Shown piece by piece: positions 46,136 through 55,798 of a DNA stretch of 64,000 bases. The translations under genes and the position numbers were made by a program. The stretch is from Rhodobacterales bacterium HKCCSP123. GTDB lineage: Bacteria; Pseudomonadota; Alphaproteobacteria; Rhodobacterales; Rhodobacteraceae. The stretch is taken from contig WVSO01000004.1 in the NCBI GenBank assembly GCA_015689745.1, positions 36,251 through 100,250 of the forward strand, read 5' to 3'. How positions within the stretch are numbered: the first letter of the stretch is position 1; every line of letters begins with the position of its first letter. The notes under the pieces are model-generated. The model was not told the DNA's origin. It saw nothing but the letters and a program-made list of their open reading frames with translations, and ran no database searches.

Positions 46136-47584
46136 TCAGATTCCGTCGATACACACGTATTTGGTGTCGAGATAATCCTCGAGCCCCTGGCTCCCGCCCT
46201 CTTTGCCGAGGCCGCTTTCCTTGACCCCGCCGAAGGGCGCCTCGACCGTCGTGATAAGGCCGGAATTGATCCCGATCATCCCGTATTGCAGCTTCTCGTT
46301 GATGCGGAAGGCCCGGCCGAGGTCGCGGGTATAGACGTAGGAGGCAAGGCCGAAGACCGTGTCATTGGCCATGGCGATGGCTTCTTCCTCGGTCTCGAAG
46401 GTGAAGACGGGCGCAAGGGGCCCGAAGATCTCTTCCGTTGCGAAAGCCATGTCCTGCGTCGCCCCGGTCAGCACCGTTGGCTGGAAGAAGGTGCCGCCGA
46501 GCTGGTGGCGCGAGCCGCCGAGGACGACCGTCGCACCCTTTCCCTTGGCGTCGTCCAGCAGTTCCTCCACCTTGGCAACGGCAGAAAGGTCGATCAGCGG
46601 GCCTTGCGCGACCCCCTCCTCGCGCCCGTCGCCGACCTTCAGCGCGCGGGTCTTTTCCACCAGCTTCGCGACGAAGGCATCATGCACCGACGCCTGCACG
46701 TAGATCCGGTTCGCGCAGACGCAGGTCTGCCCCGAGTTGCGGTATTTCGAGACGATCGCCCCCTCGGCGGCGGCGTCGAGATCGGCGTCCTCGAAGACGA
46801 TGAAGGGCGCGTTGCCACCCAGTTCCATGGAGACCTTCTTCACCGTGTCCGCCGACTGGCGGATCAGCTCCTTGCCGACCTCGGTCGAGCCGGTGAAGGT
46901 CACCTTGCGCACCTCCGGCCGCGCCATCATGGCTCCCGCGATGGCCCGCGCCGATCCGGTCAGAACGTTCACCACGCCAGGAGGATAGCCCACCTCCTCG
47001 GCGAGTGCGGCCCAGGCAAGCCCCGAATAGGGCGTCGCCGTCGCGGGCTTGGCCACGATGGGGCAGCCCACGGCCAGTGCGGGCGCGATCTTGCGCGCCA
47101 GCATGGACGACGGGAAGTTCCAGGGCGTGATCATGCCCACCACGCCCACAGGATGCTTTGTCACGAGGATACGCCGGCCATTCACACCCGCCGGCACGAT
47201 CTCACCCTTCGCGCGCCGTGCTTCCTCGGCGAACCAGCGGACATATTGCGCGCCGATGGCGATCTCGCCCTTCGCCTCGGCCAGCGGCTTGCCCATCTCG
47301 ACGGTCAGAAGCTCCGCCAGCGCCGCCTGGTTGTCCATGAGCGCATCATGGAGCTTCCACAGAAGGCCCACGCGCGTCATCAGGTCCATGGCGGAGAAAG
47401 CCGGAAAGACCTCGGCGGCCGCGTCGATCGCGCGCATCGTCTCGGCCTCGCCGCAAGCGGGCACCGTGCCGATCACCTCGCCCGTGGCGGGGTTCGTCAC
47501 GTCGATCGTCTTGGCCGTATCGGCCTGGGTCCACGCCCCCCCGACAAAGTTCGCCTCGCGCATCCACGCTTGCCAATCGCTCAT
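46136..47584 (-). CDS. gabD: NAD(P)-dependent succinate-semialdehyde dehydrogenase
   Basis: 482 residues from the ATG at 47584, the normal length. TPWNFPSSMLARKIAPALA, the catalytic Glu in VSMELGGNAPFIVF and the catalytic Cys in NSGQTCVCANRIYV are present, with KESGLGKEGGSQGLEDYLD near the C-terminus as in GabD. It oxidises succinate semialdehyde to succinate. It overlaps the gap stop by four bases. Closely related aldehydes such as glutarate semialdehyde remain possible substrates. Confidence 0.92.
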   Translation of the reverse strand: MSDWQAWMREANFVGGAWTQADTAKTIDVTNPATGEVIGTVPACGEAETMRAIDAAAEVFPAFSAMDLMTRVGLLWKLHDALMDNQAALAELLTVEMGKPLAEAKGEIAIGAQYVRWFAEEARRAKGEIVPAGVNGRRILVTKHPVGVVGMITPWNFPSSMLARKIAPALAVGCPIVAKPATATPYSGLAWAALAEEVGYPPGVVNVLTGSARAIAGAMMARPEVRKVTFTGSTEVGKELIRQSADTVKKVSMELGGNAPFIVFEDADLDAAAEGAIVSKYRNSGQTCVCANRIYVQASVHDAFVAKLVEKTRALKVGDGREEGVAQGPLIDLSAVAKVEELLDDAKGKGATVVLGGSRHQLGGTFFQPTVLTGATQDMAFATEEIFGPLAPVFTFETEEEAIAMANDTVFGLASYVYTRDLGRAFRINEKLQYGMIGINSGLITTVEAPFGGVKESGLGKEGGSQGLEDYLDTKYVCIDGI

Positions 47585-48573
47585 CCCATCGCTCCCATCT
47601 TGCGGGCCACATCCAGCATCCTGCAGGAAAAGCCCCATTCGTTGTCATACCATCCAAAGACGCGCAGCATTCCGCCCTTGGCGCGCCTGATCTCCGGCCC
47701 CTGCACGATCACGGATTCAGGCCGCGCGCGCAGGTCGGTCGAAACGAGCGGCCGGTCGGTGTAGCCCACGATCGGACCAGCGCGGTCAGCGAAGAAGGCC
47801 TGCACGGCCTCGGCCGAAGGGCGCGCGACCGTGATCACCGCAAGGTCCACGCAGGACACCGACGCCACCGGCACCCGCACGGCCGAGCCCGTGATCCGCC
47901 CGGCGAGGTGGGGCAGCACCACGTCCACCAGCTGCGCCGCGCTTGTCGTCGTCGGCACCATCGAAAGCGCCGCCGCGCGGCTGCGGGCCAGGTCCTCGCC
48001 CATCGGCTGATCCACCGTCGGCTGACTGCCGGTGTAGCAATGGACCGTCGTCATCAGGGCGCTTTCCAGCCCCCATTCCGCGTCGATCATCGCGGCCAGC
48101 GGCGCAACCGCGTTGGTGGTGCAGGAGGCGTTCGACACGATCCGGTGCGCCGCGGTCAGCGCCGCGTCATTGGCGCCCAGAACCACCGTCACATCCGCCT
48201 GCGGCGAGGGCCCCGAGACCAGAACGCGGGTCGCACCCGCGTCCAGCCCCGCCTCGGCGAAGCTGCGGGTGCGCGCAAGGCCGGTGCATTCCATCACCAC
48301 GTCGATGCCCGACAGGTCCAGAAGGGCGAGGTCGGCCACCTGCGTGAAGGGGATCGCGCGGTCGCCGATGCGCAAGACGCCCGCGCCCGCCTCGACCCGC
48401 TCGGGCCATGGGCCGAAGACGCTGTCGTATTCGAAGAGATGCGCGCAGGTGGCGAGCGGCGCGATGTCGTTCAGCGCCACGATCTCGATCTCGGGCCAGC
48501 CGCCCTTGAGCCAGGCCCGCAGCACCGAGCGCCCGATCCGCCCGAATCCGTTGATCGCCACCCTGATGGTCAC
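47581..48573 (-). CDS. gap: glyceraldehyde-3-phosphate dehydrogenase family protein
   Basis: 330 residues from a GTG at 48573 with GGGAG upstream. It begins IRVAINGFGRIGRSVLRAW; the catalytic Cys is in SNASCTTNAVAPL and the base His in TVHCYTGSQP. Family members act on glyceraldehyde 3-phosphate or erythrose 4-phosphate. VALNDIA, with Asn where many glycolytic enzymes have a different residue after the second strand, leaves coenzyme choice open. Translational coupling to gabD is unusual for a glycolytic gene and may mean a special role. Confidence 0.85.
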   Translation of the reverse strand: MTIRVAINGFGRIGRSVLRAWLKGGWPEIEIVALNDIAPLATCAHLFEYDSVFGPWPERVEAGAGVLRIGDRAIPFTQVADLALLDLSGIDVVMECTGLARTRSFAEAGLDAGATRVLVSGPSPQADVTVVLGANDAALTAAHRIVSNASCTTNAVAPLAAMIDAEWGLESALMTTVHCYTGSQPTVDQPMGEDLARSRAAALSMVPTTTSAAQLVDVVLPHLAGRITGSAVRVPVASVSCVDLAVITVARPSAEAVQAFFADRAGPIVGYTDRPLVSTDLRARPESVIVQGPEIRRAKGGMLRVFGWYDNEWGFSCRMLDVARKMGAMG

Positions 48574-48742
48574 GCCGATACTCCCGTTCCGGCCCAAGTG
48601 ATGCCCCCGCCTCGTGCGGGGCGCAAGGGCATGTCCCATGAGGCTTCTTGATCTGCGCCATAACCGGAAATCGGAATGAGCGCACGTTCCCTCGGGGCCG
48701 GCGACGGGCTAGATTGCCCCTGCACGACTGTGAGAGGACAGC

Positions 48743-50992
48743 ATGAGCGGCACGGACACAGACCGCGCGACCCGCGTCACGACAAGCCACTGGGGCGCCT
48801 TCGAGGTCGTGACCCGGGGCGACCGCATCGTCGAGACCCGCCCCTTCGGCCCTGACCCCGCGCCGCCCGGCATCCCGGCGATCCTGCCGGCTGCCGTCCA
48901 TCACGAGTCCCGCGTCGCACGGCCCTCCGTCCGCCGCGCCTGGCTTGCCAGCCGCGACCGCGCGGGCCGGGGCGACGGTGACTACGTCACGCCCCCCTGG
49001 GACGAGGCGCTGGATATCGCGGCGGAAGAGATCGACCGGGTGCGCAAGGCCCATGGCAACGGGGCGATCTACGGCGGCTCTTACGGCTGGGCCTCGGCCG
49101 GGCGGTTCCACCACGCGCAGGGGCAGGTCCACCGCTTCCTCAACTGCATCGGCGGCTACGTGGCGAGCTTCGGCAGCTATTCCACGGGCTGTGCGCAGTC
49201 GATCATGCCCCATGTCTTCGGCGAGAATTTCCTGACCCTGACCTACGAGGCGCAGGACAGCTTTGCCACCATCGCGGCCCATACCGAAACGTTGGTGATG
49301 TTCGGGGGGATCAACCCCAAGAACAGCCAGGTTTCGATGGGCGGGATCACCGAGCACGCCACTGCGGGCTGGTTCGAGCGCTTCGCGGAACGGGGGATGG
49401 TTCGCATCAACATCGGCCCCCAGCGCGGCGATGCGCCCGAGGGGTGCGAGTGGCTGCCCTGCCACCCCGGTTCGGACACCGCGCTGATGCTGGCGCTGGC
49501 CTTCGTGCTGGAGGAAGAGGGGCTGACCGACCGCGCCTTTCTCGACCGCTACACGGTCGGATTCGACCGCTTCCGCCCCTACCTGTCGGGCGAGACGGAC
49601 GGCACGCCCAAATCCCCCGACTGGGCCGCGCCCCTGACAGGCGTTCCAGCCGGAACGATGCGCGAGCTTGCCCGCCGCATGGCCACGACCCGCACGCTCA
49701 TCACGGTCGCCTGGTCGCTGCAACGGCAGGAGCATGGCGAACAGCCCTATTGGATGTCCGCCGTGCTGGCGGCGATGCTGGGCCAGATCGGCCTGCCGGG
49801 CGGCGGTGTCGGCTACGGCTACGGAGCCATCGGCGGCATCGGCAAGGACTTCCGCCCCGTGGGCGGCATGACCCTGCCGCAGGGCACGAGCGCCGTGCCC
49901 GACGTGATCCCCGTCGCCCGCGTGGCGGACATGCTGCTGAACCCCGGCCAGCCCTATGACTTCAACGGCGAGCGCCGGACCTACCCCGACATCCGTCTCG
50001 TCTACTGGGCGGGCGGCAACCCGTTCCACCATCACCAGGACCTGAACCGCCTGCACCGCGCGTGGCTTCAGCCCGAGACGATCATCGTCAACGAACCGTG
50101 GTGGACCGCGACGGCGCAGCGCGCCGACATCGTCTTCCCCGCCACGACACCTTACGAACGCGAGGATATCGGGCGCAGCCCTCTCGACGACTACCTGTTC
50201 CACATGCCCGCGCTGATCCCGCCCGTGGCCGAGGCGCGCGACGACTACGCCATCTTCGCGGGGCTGGCCGAGCGCATGGGTCTGGGCGAAGCCTTCACCG
50301 AAGGGCGGGACGCAGGCGCGTGGATTTCGCATCTCTACGAGGGGTTCCAGACACGTGCGACCGCCTCGGGCATCGCGGTGCCGACGCTGGAGGTGTTGCG
50401 CGACAGGAACTGGGTCAAGCTCGACATCGCGGCCGAGGAGCAGCCGAACCCGGTGCTTCGCCGCTTTCGCGCCGACCCGGAGGGCGCGCCGCTCAAGACG
50501 CCCTCGGGCAGGATCGAGATCTTCTCCGAACGGATCGACGGCTTCGGCTACGACGACTGCCCCGGCCACCCGGTCTGGCTGCCGCCCGTCGAATGGCCCG
50601 GCGCGGCATCAGCCGAGGCGCCGCTGCATCTTGTCTCGCCGCAGCCGGGCGACAAGCTGCATTCGCAGCTTGAGGCGGCGCTGGCGGATGTGGAGGGTGC
50701 GCGGCCCGAAACGATCCTCATGCATGATGACGACGCCGCCACGCGCGGCATCGCCACGGGCGATCTGGTGCGCGTCTTCAACGCCCGCGGCACGGTGCGG
50801 GCGCGGGCGCGGGTGACCTCCGACATTCTTCCCGGCGTGGTGGCCCTTCCCACCGGTGCCTGGGTCGGTCCGCCGGGCGGAAACATCGACCCGAACGGCA
50901 ACCCCAACGTGCTGACGCGCGACGTGGGGACCTCGCGGCTCGGGCAGGGGACCAGCGCGCATTCCGCGCTGGTCGAGGTGGAACGGGCGTAG
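48743..50992 (+). CDS. bisC: molybdopterin oxidoreductase, biotin/methionine sulfoxide reductase type
   Basis: 749 residues; AGAGGA precedes the ATG. It belongs to the DMSO/TMAO/BSO reductase group: IYGGSYGWASAGRFHHAQ and FGSYSTGCAQSIMPHVF, where the serine of GSYS is the expected molybdenum ligand. There is no iron-sulfur cysteine motif and no twin-arginine signal, so the enzyme is cytoplasmic and BisC-like rather than TorA or DmsA. It would reduce biotin sulfoxide or methionine sulfoxide. It is divergent from gap-gabD. Confidence 0.9.
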   Translation: MSGTDTDRATRVTTSHWGAFEVVTRGDRIVETRPFGPDPAPPGIPAILPAAVHHESRVARPSVRRAWLASRDRAGRGDGDYVTPPWDEALDIAAEEIDRVRKAHGNGAIYGGSYGWASAGRFHHAQGQVHRFLNCIGGYVASFGSYSTGCAQSIMPHVFGENFLTLTYEAQDSFATIAAHTETLVMFGGINPKNSQVSMGGITEHATAGWFERFAERGMVRINIGPQRGDAPEGCEWLPCHPGSDTALMLALAFVLEEEGLTDRAFLDRYTVGFDRFRPYLSGETDGTPKSPDWAAPLTGVPAGTMRELARRMATTRTLITVAWSLQRQEHGEQPYWMSAVLAAMLGQIGLPGGGVGYGYGAIGGIGKDFRPVGGMTLPQGTSAVPDVIPVARVADMLLNPGQPYDFNGERRTYPDIRLVYWAGGNPFHHHQDLNRLHRAWLQPETIIVNEPWWTATAQRADIVFPATTPYEREDIGRSPLDDYLFHMPALIPPVAEARDDYAIFAGLAERMGLGEAFTEGRDAGAWISHLYEGFQTRATASGIAVPTLEVLRDRNWVKLDIAAEEQPNPVLRRFRADPEGAPLKTPSGRIEIFSERIDGFGYDDCPGHPVWLPPVEWPGAASAEAPLHLVSPQPGDKLHSQLEAALADVEGARPETILMHDDDAATRGIATGDLVRVFNARGTVRARARVTSDILPGVVALPTGAWVGPPGGNIDPNGNPNVLTRDVGTSRLGQGTSAHSALVEVERA

Positions 50993-51043
50993 GGTGGGCA
51001 ATCCTGCCCCCCTCCCCCGGCGCGGTTAGCGGAATCGCACTCC

Positions 51044-51970
51044 CTACCTGTGCGCCGCGATATCCTCGGCGATGGCCTGCTTGTAGAGCGCCTGTATCCG
51101 CGCGGTGACGGGCCGCGACCCGTCGCCCACGCGCTTGCCGTCGATGGACGCCACCGGCGTCTGCGCCCCGAAGGTGCCGGTCAGGAACGCCTCGTCGGCC
51201 GAATAGGCCTCGTAGAGGGAATAGTTCTTCTCGAAGACCGGGATGCCGTCCTTGCGGCAGAGCTCGATCACCTTGGCGCGCGTGACCCCGTTCATGCAGT
51301 AGTCGCCCGTGGAGGTCCAAACCGCGCCCTTGCGCACGATGAAGAAGTTGCAGGCGTTTGTCGTGTTCACGAAGCCATGCGGATCGAGCATCAGCGCCTC
51401 GTCGGCACCCGCCTGTTCCGCCTGCAGGCAGGCGATCACGCAATTCAGCTTGGAATGGCTGTTGAACTTGGCGTCCTGGCTGTGTGGCAGCCCCCGCACT
51501 TGCGGCACGCTTGCCAGCCTGATGCCCGCCGAATGCAACCGGTCCACGGGCTTCGAATGCTCCATGATGATCACCAGCGTCGGCCCCGAGCGGCTGAGCG
51601 ACGGATGCTGGAAGGGCTTCACCTTCACGCCCCGGGTCAGCATCAGCCGGCAATGGACATCCGTCTCCATCCCGTTCGCGCGGCGCGTCAGCTCCAGCGC
51701 CTCGGCGACCCCGGCGCGGTCCATGCCGACATCGAGGCTGACCGCGTGGCACGAATCGAAGAACCGGTCCATGTGCGCGTCGAAGAAGGCCCAGACCCCG
51801 TCGTAGAGGCGCATCCCCTCCCACATGCCGTCGCCCAGCAGGAAGCCGCTGTCATAGACCGAGACCTTGGCCTCGTCGCGGTGCTTCAGCTCGCCGTTGA
51901 CGTAGATCAGGATGTCGCGGTTGCGCGGATCGTCCTCGGCGTCATGGGTGGTCTGGTGCTCGCTCGTCAT
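51044..51970 (-). CDS. class IV aminotransferase (branched-chain or D-amino-acid type)
   Basis: 308 residues from the ATG at 51970, preceded by AGGAGGG. YVNGELKHRDEAKVSVYDSG, GDGMWEGMRLYDG and the PLP-lysine in KFNSHSKLNCVIA are typical of fold-type IV enzymes, with EALMLDPHGFVNTTNACNFF further on. BCAT, D-alanine transaminase and related enzymes share these motifs; specificity is not set by sequence here. It converges with bisC over 51 bases and diverges from ltnD. Confidence 0.88.
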   Translation of the reverse strand: MTSEHQTTHDAEDDPRNRDILIYVNGELKHRDEAKVSVYDSGFLLGDGMWEGMRLYDGVWAFFDAHMDRFFDSCHAVSLDVGMDRAGVAEALELTRRANGMETDVHCRLMLTRGVKVKPFQHPSLSRSGPTLVIIMEHSKPVDRLHSAGIRLASVPQVRGLPHSQDAKFNSHSKLNCVIACLQAEQAGADEALMLDPHGFVNTTNACNFFIVRKGAVWTSTGDYCMNGVTRAKVIELCRKDGIPVFEKNYSLYEAYSADEAFLTGTFGAQTPVASIDGKRVGDGSRPVTARIQALYKQAIAEDIAAHR

Positions 51971-52240
51971 GGTCCCTCCTGCTTGGTCCCGGTGCGCCCG
52001 GTCGGCCCGGCGCTCCGCATCTGTGCAACGCCGCACCGGACCTGTCGAGGACATTGCCCCACCATGCCCGTGGTTGGCGAGACGGGACGGGGCCGGATCA
52101 TCGGATCGCTGCAGCACGATGCCCGCATGATCCTTCGGAACCCCGTACTGACCATCCCATCGGCGGGGCGGCCGCTTGACGGTGGTCGTCGAACGGGTAC
52201 CGATAGCGCCCGTCGCCTGATCGCAGCGGGGGAAGATCGC

Positions 52241-53143
52241 ATGACGGATCACTGCAATGTCGCCGTCGTCGGGCTGGGGGCCATGGGGTACGGCATCGCC
52301 CGCTCCTGCCTGCGCGCCGGCCACGCCACCCATGGCATCGACATTGCGCCTGACCCGGTGGCGCGGTTTCGTGCGGAAGGCGGGGCGCCGGGCCGTATCG
52401 AGGAGGTGGCCGGCTGTCTCGACGCCCTTGTCGTCGTGGTTCTGACCGCTGCGCAGACCGAGGACGTGCTGTTCGGCGAGGCGGGCCTTGTGCCGCTTCT
52501 TCGTAAGGGCGCGGTCGTCATCTCCTGCGCGACGGTGCCGCCCGCCTTCGCCCGCGACATGGCGGCCCGCTGCGCCGCCGCGGGCGTGCACTACCTCGAC
52601 GCGCCGATCTCGGGCGGGGCGGCACGGGCCGATGCGGGCACGCTGTCGGTGATGGCCGCCGGCACGCCCGAGGCCTTCGCCGCCGCGCGCCCGGCGCTCG
52701 ACGCGATGGCCGAGACCGTCTTCGACCTTGGCCGCGAGGCCGGGGCGGGGTCTGCCATGAAGGCCGTGAACCAGCTGCTCGCAGGCGTCCACATCGCCGC
52801 CATGGCCGAGGCGATGACCTTCGGCATGACGCAAGGCATCCCACCCGAAACCTTCCTTGAGGTGATCCCCCGCTGCGCGGGCACCAGCTGGATGCTGGAG
52901 AACCGCGCGCCGCACATCGTTGCGGGCGACTACAGGCCGCTCAGCCAGGTCGACATCTGGCCCAAGGACCTCGGCATCGTGCTCGACATCGCGCGCGAGG
53001 CGCGCTTTTCCGCGCCGCTCACGGCGGCGGCGCTTCAACAATACCTCGCGGCCTCGGGCATGGGTCTCGGGCAGGAGGACGACGCCGCCGTGGCCAAGGT
53101 CTACGCCCGCAACGCGCGCCTTGCCCTGCCGGGAGAGGCATGA
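52241..53143 (+). CDS. ltnD: L-threonate dehydrogenase (beta-hydroxyacid dehydrogenase family)
   Basis: 300 residues. The NAD motif VAVVGLGAMGYGIARS opens the protein; DAPISGGAARADAGTLSVM and the catalytic lysine in SAMKAVNQLLAGVHIAAMAEAM are family hallmarks. Followed by otnK with a four-base overlap, and by otnC and otnI, which identifies it as LtnD acting on C2 of L-threonate (or a related tetronate). It is first in its operon. The 270-base gap upstream, shared with the aminotransferase, shows no clear operator. Confidence 0.9.
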   Translation: MTDHCNVAVVGLGAMGYGIARSCLRAGHATHGIDIAPDPVARFRAEGGAPGRIEEVAGCLDALVVVVLTAAQTEDVLFGEAGLVPLLRKGAVVISCATVPPAFARDMAARCAAAGVHYLDAPISGGAARADAGTLSVMAAGTPEAFAAARPALDAMAETVFDLGREAGAGSAMKAVNQLLAGVHIAAMAEAMTFGMTQGIPPETFLEVIPRCAGTSWMLENRAPHIVAGDYRPLSQVDIWPKDLGIVLDIAREARFSAPLTAAALQQYLAASGMGLGQEDDAAVAKVYARNARLALPGEA

Positions 53144-54381
53144 TGCGCCTGGGCTGCATCGGTGACGATTTCACCGGGTCGAGCGACCTTGCCAACACGC
53201 TCGCCAAGGGGGGAATGCGGGTCGTGCAGTACACAGGCATCCCCGACGCGCCCGCCGATCCGCAAGTGGACGCCGGGGTCATCGCGCTCAAGTCCCGCTC
53301 CATCGATCCGGCCGAGGCTGTGCGGCAATCGCTCGCTGCGCTCGACTGGCTTCGCGCGCAGGGCTGCACCCAGGTCTTCTACAAGTATTGCTCGACCTTC
53401 GACTCGACGCCCAAGGGCAACATCGGCCCCGTCGCCGACGCTCTGGCCGAGGCGCTGGGGGCGCGCAAGGTCATCGTTTGCCCCGCCTTTCCCGGCACCG
53501 GGCGCTCGGTCTACCAGGGGCATCTCTTCGTCGGGGACCGCCTGCTGAACGAGAGCGGGATGGAGGCCCACCCGCTGACGCCGATGACGGATGCCGACAT
53601 CCGCCGCTGGCTGGCACCGCAGACACGCCAAACCGTCGGGCATGTGCCGGCGGCCGATGTATTCGCCGGCGCCGATCGGATCGCCGCCGCCCTCGCCCAG
53701 CAGGACGACATGGGCCACCGGCTCATCGTTGTGGACGCAATCCGCGACGCGGACCTGATCGAGATCGGGCGCGCCGCCCGTGGCCTTCCGCTGATCACGG
53801 GCGGCTCCGGCGTGGCGATCGGCCTGCCCGCGAATTTCGGCTGTACGCCCTCGCCGGTGCCCTGGAAGGGACAACCGGGGCGCGCGATCGCGCTGTCCGG
53901 CTCCTGTTCGACGGCGACGCGGGCACAGGTGGCCCGCCATGCCGCCCGTCACCCCGCGCGCGAGATCCCGGCCGGGGACGTGATCGAGGGGCGGCTTGCC
54001 GCCTCCGACATTGCCGATTGGCTGATGACCTCGGATGGCCTGCCGCTCGCCTACAGCTCGGCCGATCCGGCCGAGGTTGCCCGGGTGCAGGGGCGTTTCG
54101 GCCGCGAGGCTTCTGCCAGCGCGCTGGAATCGTTCTTCGCCGGGGTCGCGCGACTTGCCGTCGCCGCGGGCGCGAACCGCGTCATCACCGCAGGCGGCGA
54201 GACCTCGGGCGCTGTGGTCGAGGGCCTTGGCCTCGACCGGCTTGAAATCGGGCCCGAGATCGACCCGGGCGTTCCGGCCCTGCGCGCGCGGCCCGACCTT
54301 GTCGTGGCGCTGAAATCCGGCAATTTCGGCTCCGAAGACTTCTTCGAGAAAGCCGATCGCCTTCTGGCAGGTGCACCATGA
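53140..54381 (+). CDS. otnK: 3-oxo-tetronate kinase
   Basis: 413 residues (starts at 53140 or 53143). The DUF1537-type kinase pattern shows RLGCIGDDFTGSSDLANTL at the N-terminus, YKYCSTFDSTPKGNIGP, and the nucleotide-binding C-terminal ITAGGETSGAVVEGL with LKSGNFGSEDFF. It phosphorylates 3-oxo-tetronate at C4. Overlaps ltnD and otnC by four bases each, implying a single coupled transcript. Confidence 0.94.
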   Translation: MMRLGCIGDDFTGSSDLANTLAKGGMRVVQYTGIPDAPADPQVDAGVIALKSRSIDPAEAVRQSLAALDWLRAQGCTQVFYKYCSTFDSTPKGNIGPVADALAEALGARKVIVCPAFPGTGRSVYQGHLFVGDRLLNESGMEAHPLTPMTDADIRRWLAPQTRQTVGHVPAADVFAGADRIAAALAQQDDMGHRLIVVDAIRDADLIEIGRAARGLPLITGGSGVAIGLPANFGCTPSPVPWKGQPGRAIALSGSCSTATRAQVARHAARHPAREIPAGDVIEGRLAASDIADWLMTSDGLPLAYSSADPAEVARVQGRFGREASASALESFFAGVARLAVAAGANRVITAGGETSGAVVEGLGLDRLEIGPEIDPGVPALRARPDLVVALKSGNFGSEDFFEKADRLLAGAP

Positions 54382-55025
54382 CGGAAACCACACTCCGCGA
54401 ACGGATCTGCGAACTGGCCGCCTCGCTCTTCGACCGGGGGCTGACCCACGGCAGCACCGGCAACATATCGGCCCGGACCGAGGATGGGGGGCTCCTGGTC
54501 TCGCCCACCGGCACGAGCTTCGGTCGCCTCGATCCTGCGCGGCTGAGCCGCTTCGACGCTGGCGGACGGCTGATCGGGGGCGATCCTCCCACCAAGGAGA
54601 TGCCGCTGCACAGCGCCTTCTATGACACGCGCAGCACGGCGGGTGCGGTCGTGCACCTGCATTCCTGCCATTCCGTCGCGCTGTCGATGATGCCGGATGT
54701 GGATGCCGACGACTTTCTGCCGGCGCTGACACCCTACGCGATCATGAAGCTCGGCCGGGTGAAGCTCCTGCCGTTCTTCCTGCCCGGCGACCCGGCGATG
54801 GGCGAGGCCGTGCGCGGGCTGGCCGGCAAGCGCAGCGCGGTGATGCTGGCCAATCACGGCCCCGTGGTCGCCGGCAAGGACGTGGAGGCGGCCTGCACCG
54901 CCATCGAGGAACTTGAGGCGACGGCGCGCCTTGCGCTTCTGCTGCGCGGGACGAACGCCCGCGGCCTGAGCGAAGAGCAGGTCCGTGCGGTCGTCACCGC
55001 CTTCGACGTGGAGTGGGACACGTGA
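54378..55025 (+). CDS. otnC: 3-oxo-tetronate 4-phosphate decarboxylase (class II aldolase family)
   Basis: 215 residues. GSTGNISARTEDGGLLVSPTG, the catalytic Glu in PTKEMPLHSAFYD, the zinc histidines in VVHLHSCHSV and HGPVVAGKDV are typical of the class II aldolase/fuculose-aldolase fold used by OtnC/LtnC. It decarboxylates the phosphorylated acid to dihydroxyacetone phosphate. It overlaps otnI by four bases (GTGA). Confidence 0.94.
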   Translation: MTETTLRERICELAASLFDRGLTHGSTGNISARTEDGGLLVSPTGTSFGRLDPARLSRFDAGGRLIGGDPPTKEMPLHSAFYDTRSTAGAVVHLHSCHSVALSMMPDVDADDFLPALTPYAIMKLGRVKLLPFFLPGDPAMGEAVRGLAGKRSAVMLANHGPVVAGKDVEAACTAIEELEATARLALLLRGTNARGLSEEQVRAVVTAFDVEWDT

Positions 55026-55786
55026 CGCGTCTTTCCGCCAATCTCGGGTTTCTCTGGACGGACCGCCCGTTGCCCGATGCGATCCGCGCCGCGGCCCGCG
55101 CCGGGTTCGACGCCGTGGAATGTCACTGGCCCTACGAAGTGCCCGCCGCCGATGTCCGTGCGGCACTGGAGGAGACCGGCCTGCCGATGCTCGGTCTCAA
55201 CACCCGCCGCGGCGACGTGGCGGCGGGCGAGAACGGGCTGGCCGCCTTGCCCGGCCGCGGGGCCGAAGCGCGCGCCGCCGTGGACGAGGCGCTCGCCTAT
55301 GCAGAGGCGGTGGGTGCAGGTGCCGTTCATGTCATGGCCGGCGTGACCTCCGGCGAGGACGCCAACGAGGCCTTCGTCGAAACCCTCGCCTACGCCTGCG
55401 ACCGCGCCGCCGGGTCCGGGCGGATCATCCTGATCGAACCTCTGAACCGGTTCGACGCACCGGGTTACTTCCTGAACACCACGGCACAAGCCGAGAGGCT
55501 GATGGAAGGGATCGGCGCACCGAACCTGCGGCTGATGTTCGACTGTTACCACGTGGGCCGGACCGAGGGCGACGTGACCGGCCGCCTGCGCGCGCTCATG
55601 CCCGTGATCGGTCACATCCAGTTCGCCGCCGTCCCCGATCGCGGCGTGCCCGATCATGGCGAGATCGACTATGCCGTCGTTTTCGCCGAGATCGCGGCGC
55701 TCGGATGGCACAGGCCCTTGGGCGCGGAATACAGGCCGGGCGGCCCCACCGACGCGACGCTCGGCTGGATGGACCGGCTGCGCTAG
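55022..55786 (+). CDS. otnI: 2-oxo-tetronate isomerase (hydroxypyruvate isomerase family)
   Basis: 254 residues from a GTG at 55022. This is a xylose-isomerase-like TIM barrel: FDAVECHWPYEVPAADV, ILIEPLNRFDAPGYF, MFDCYHVGRTEGD, GHIQFAAVPDRGVPDHGEI and GAEYRP supply the metal and catalytic acids. It interconverts 2-oxo- and 3-oxo-tetronate, linking the two dehydrogenases (LtnD and DenD) to OtnK. It ends 12 bases from the convergent denD gene. Confidence 0.93.
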   Translation: MTRLSANLGFLWTDRPLPDAIRAAARAGFDAVECHWPYEVPAADVRAALEETGLPMLGLNTRRGDVAAGENGLAALPGRGAEARAAVDEALAYAEAVGAGAVHVMAGVTSGEDANEAFVETLAYACDRAAGSGRIILIEPLNRFDAPGYFLNTTAQAERLMEGIGAPNLRLMFDCYHVGRTEGDVTGRLRALMPVIGHIQFAAVPDRGVPDHGEIDYAVVFAEIAALGWHRPLGAEYRPGGPTDATLGWMDRLR

Positions 55787-55798
55787 CCCCCGCGCGTC

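Noticed and set aside
46022..47764. 580-codon plus-strand open frame opposite gabD
   Set aside because: No domain, Arg/His-rich; gabD is full length with catalytic residues on the other strand.
48167..50569. 800-codon minus-strand frame covering the upstream part of gap and bisC
   Set aside because: Runs across two real genes in the wrong frame, no domain signal.
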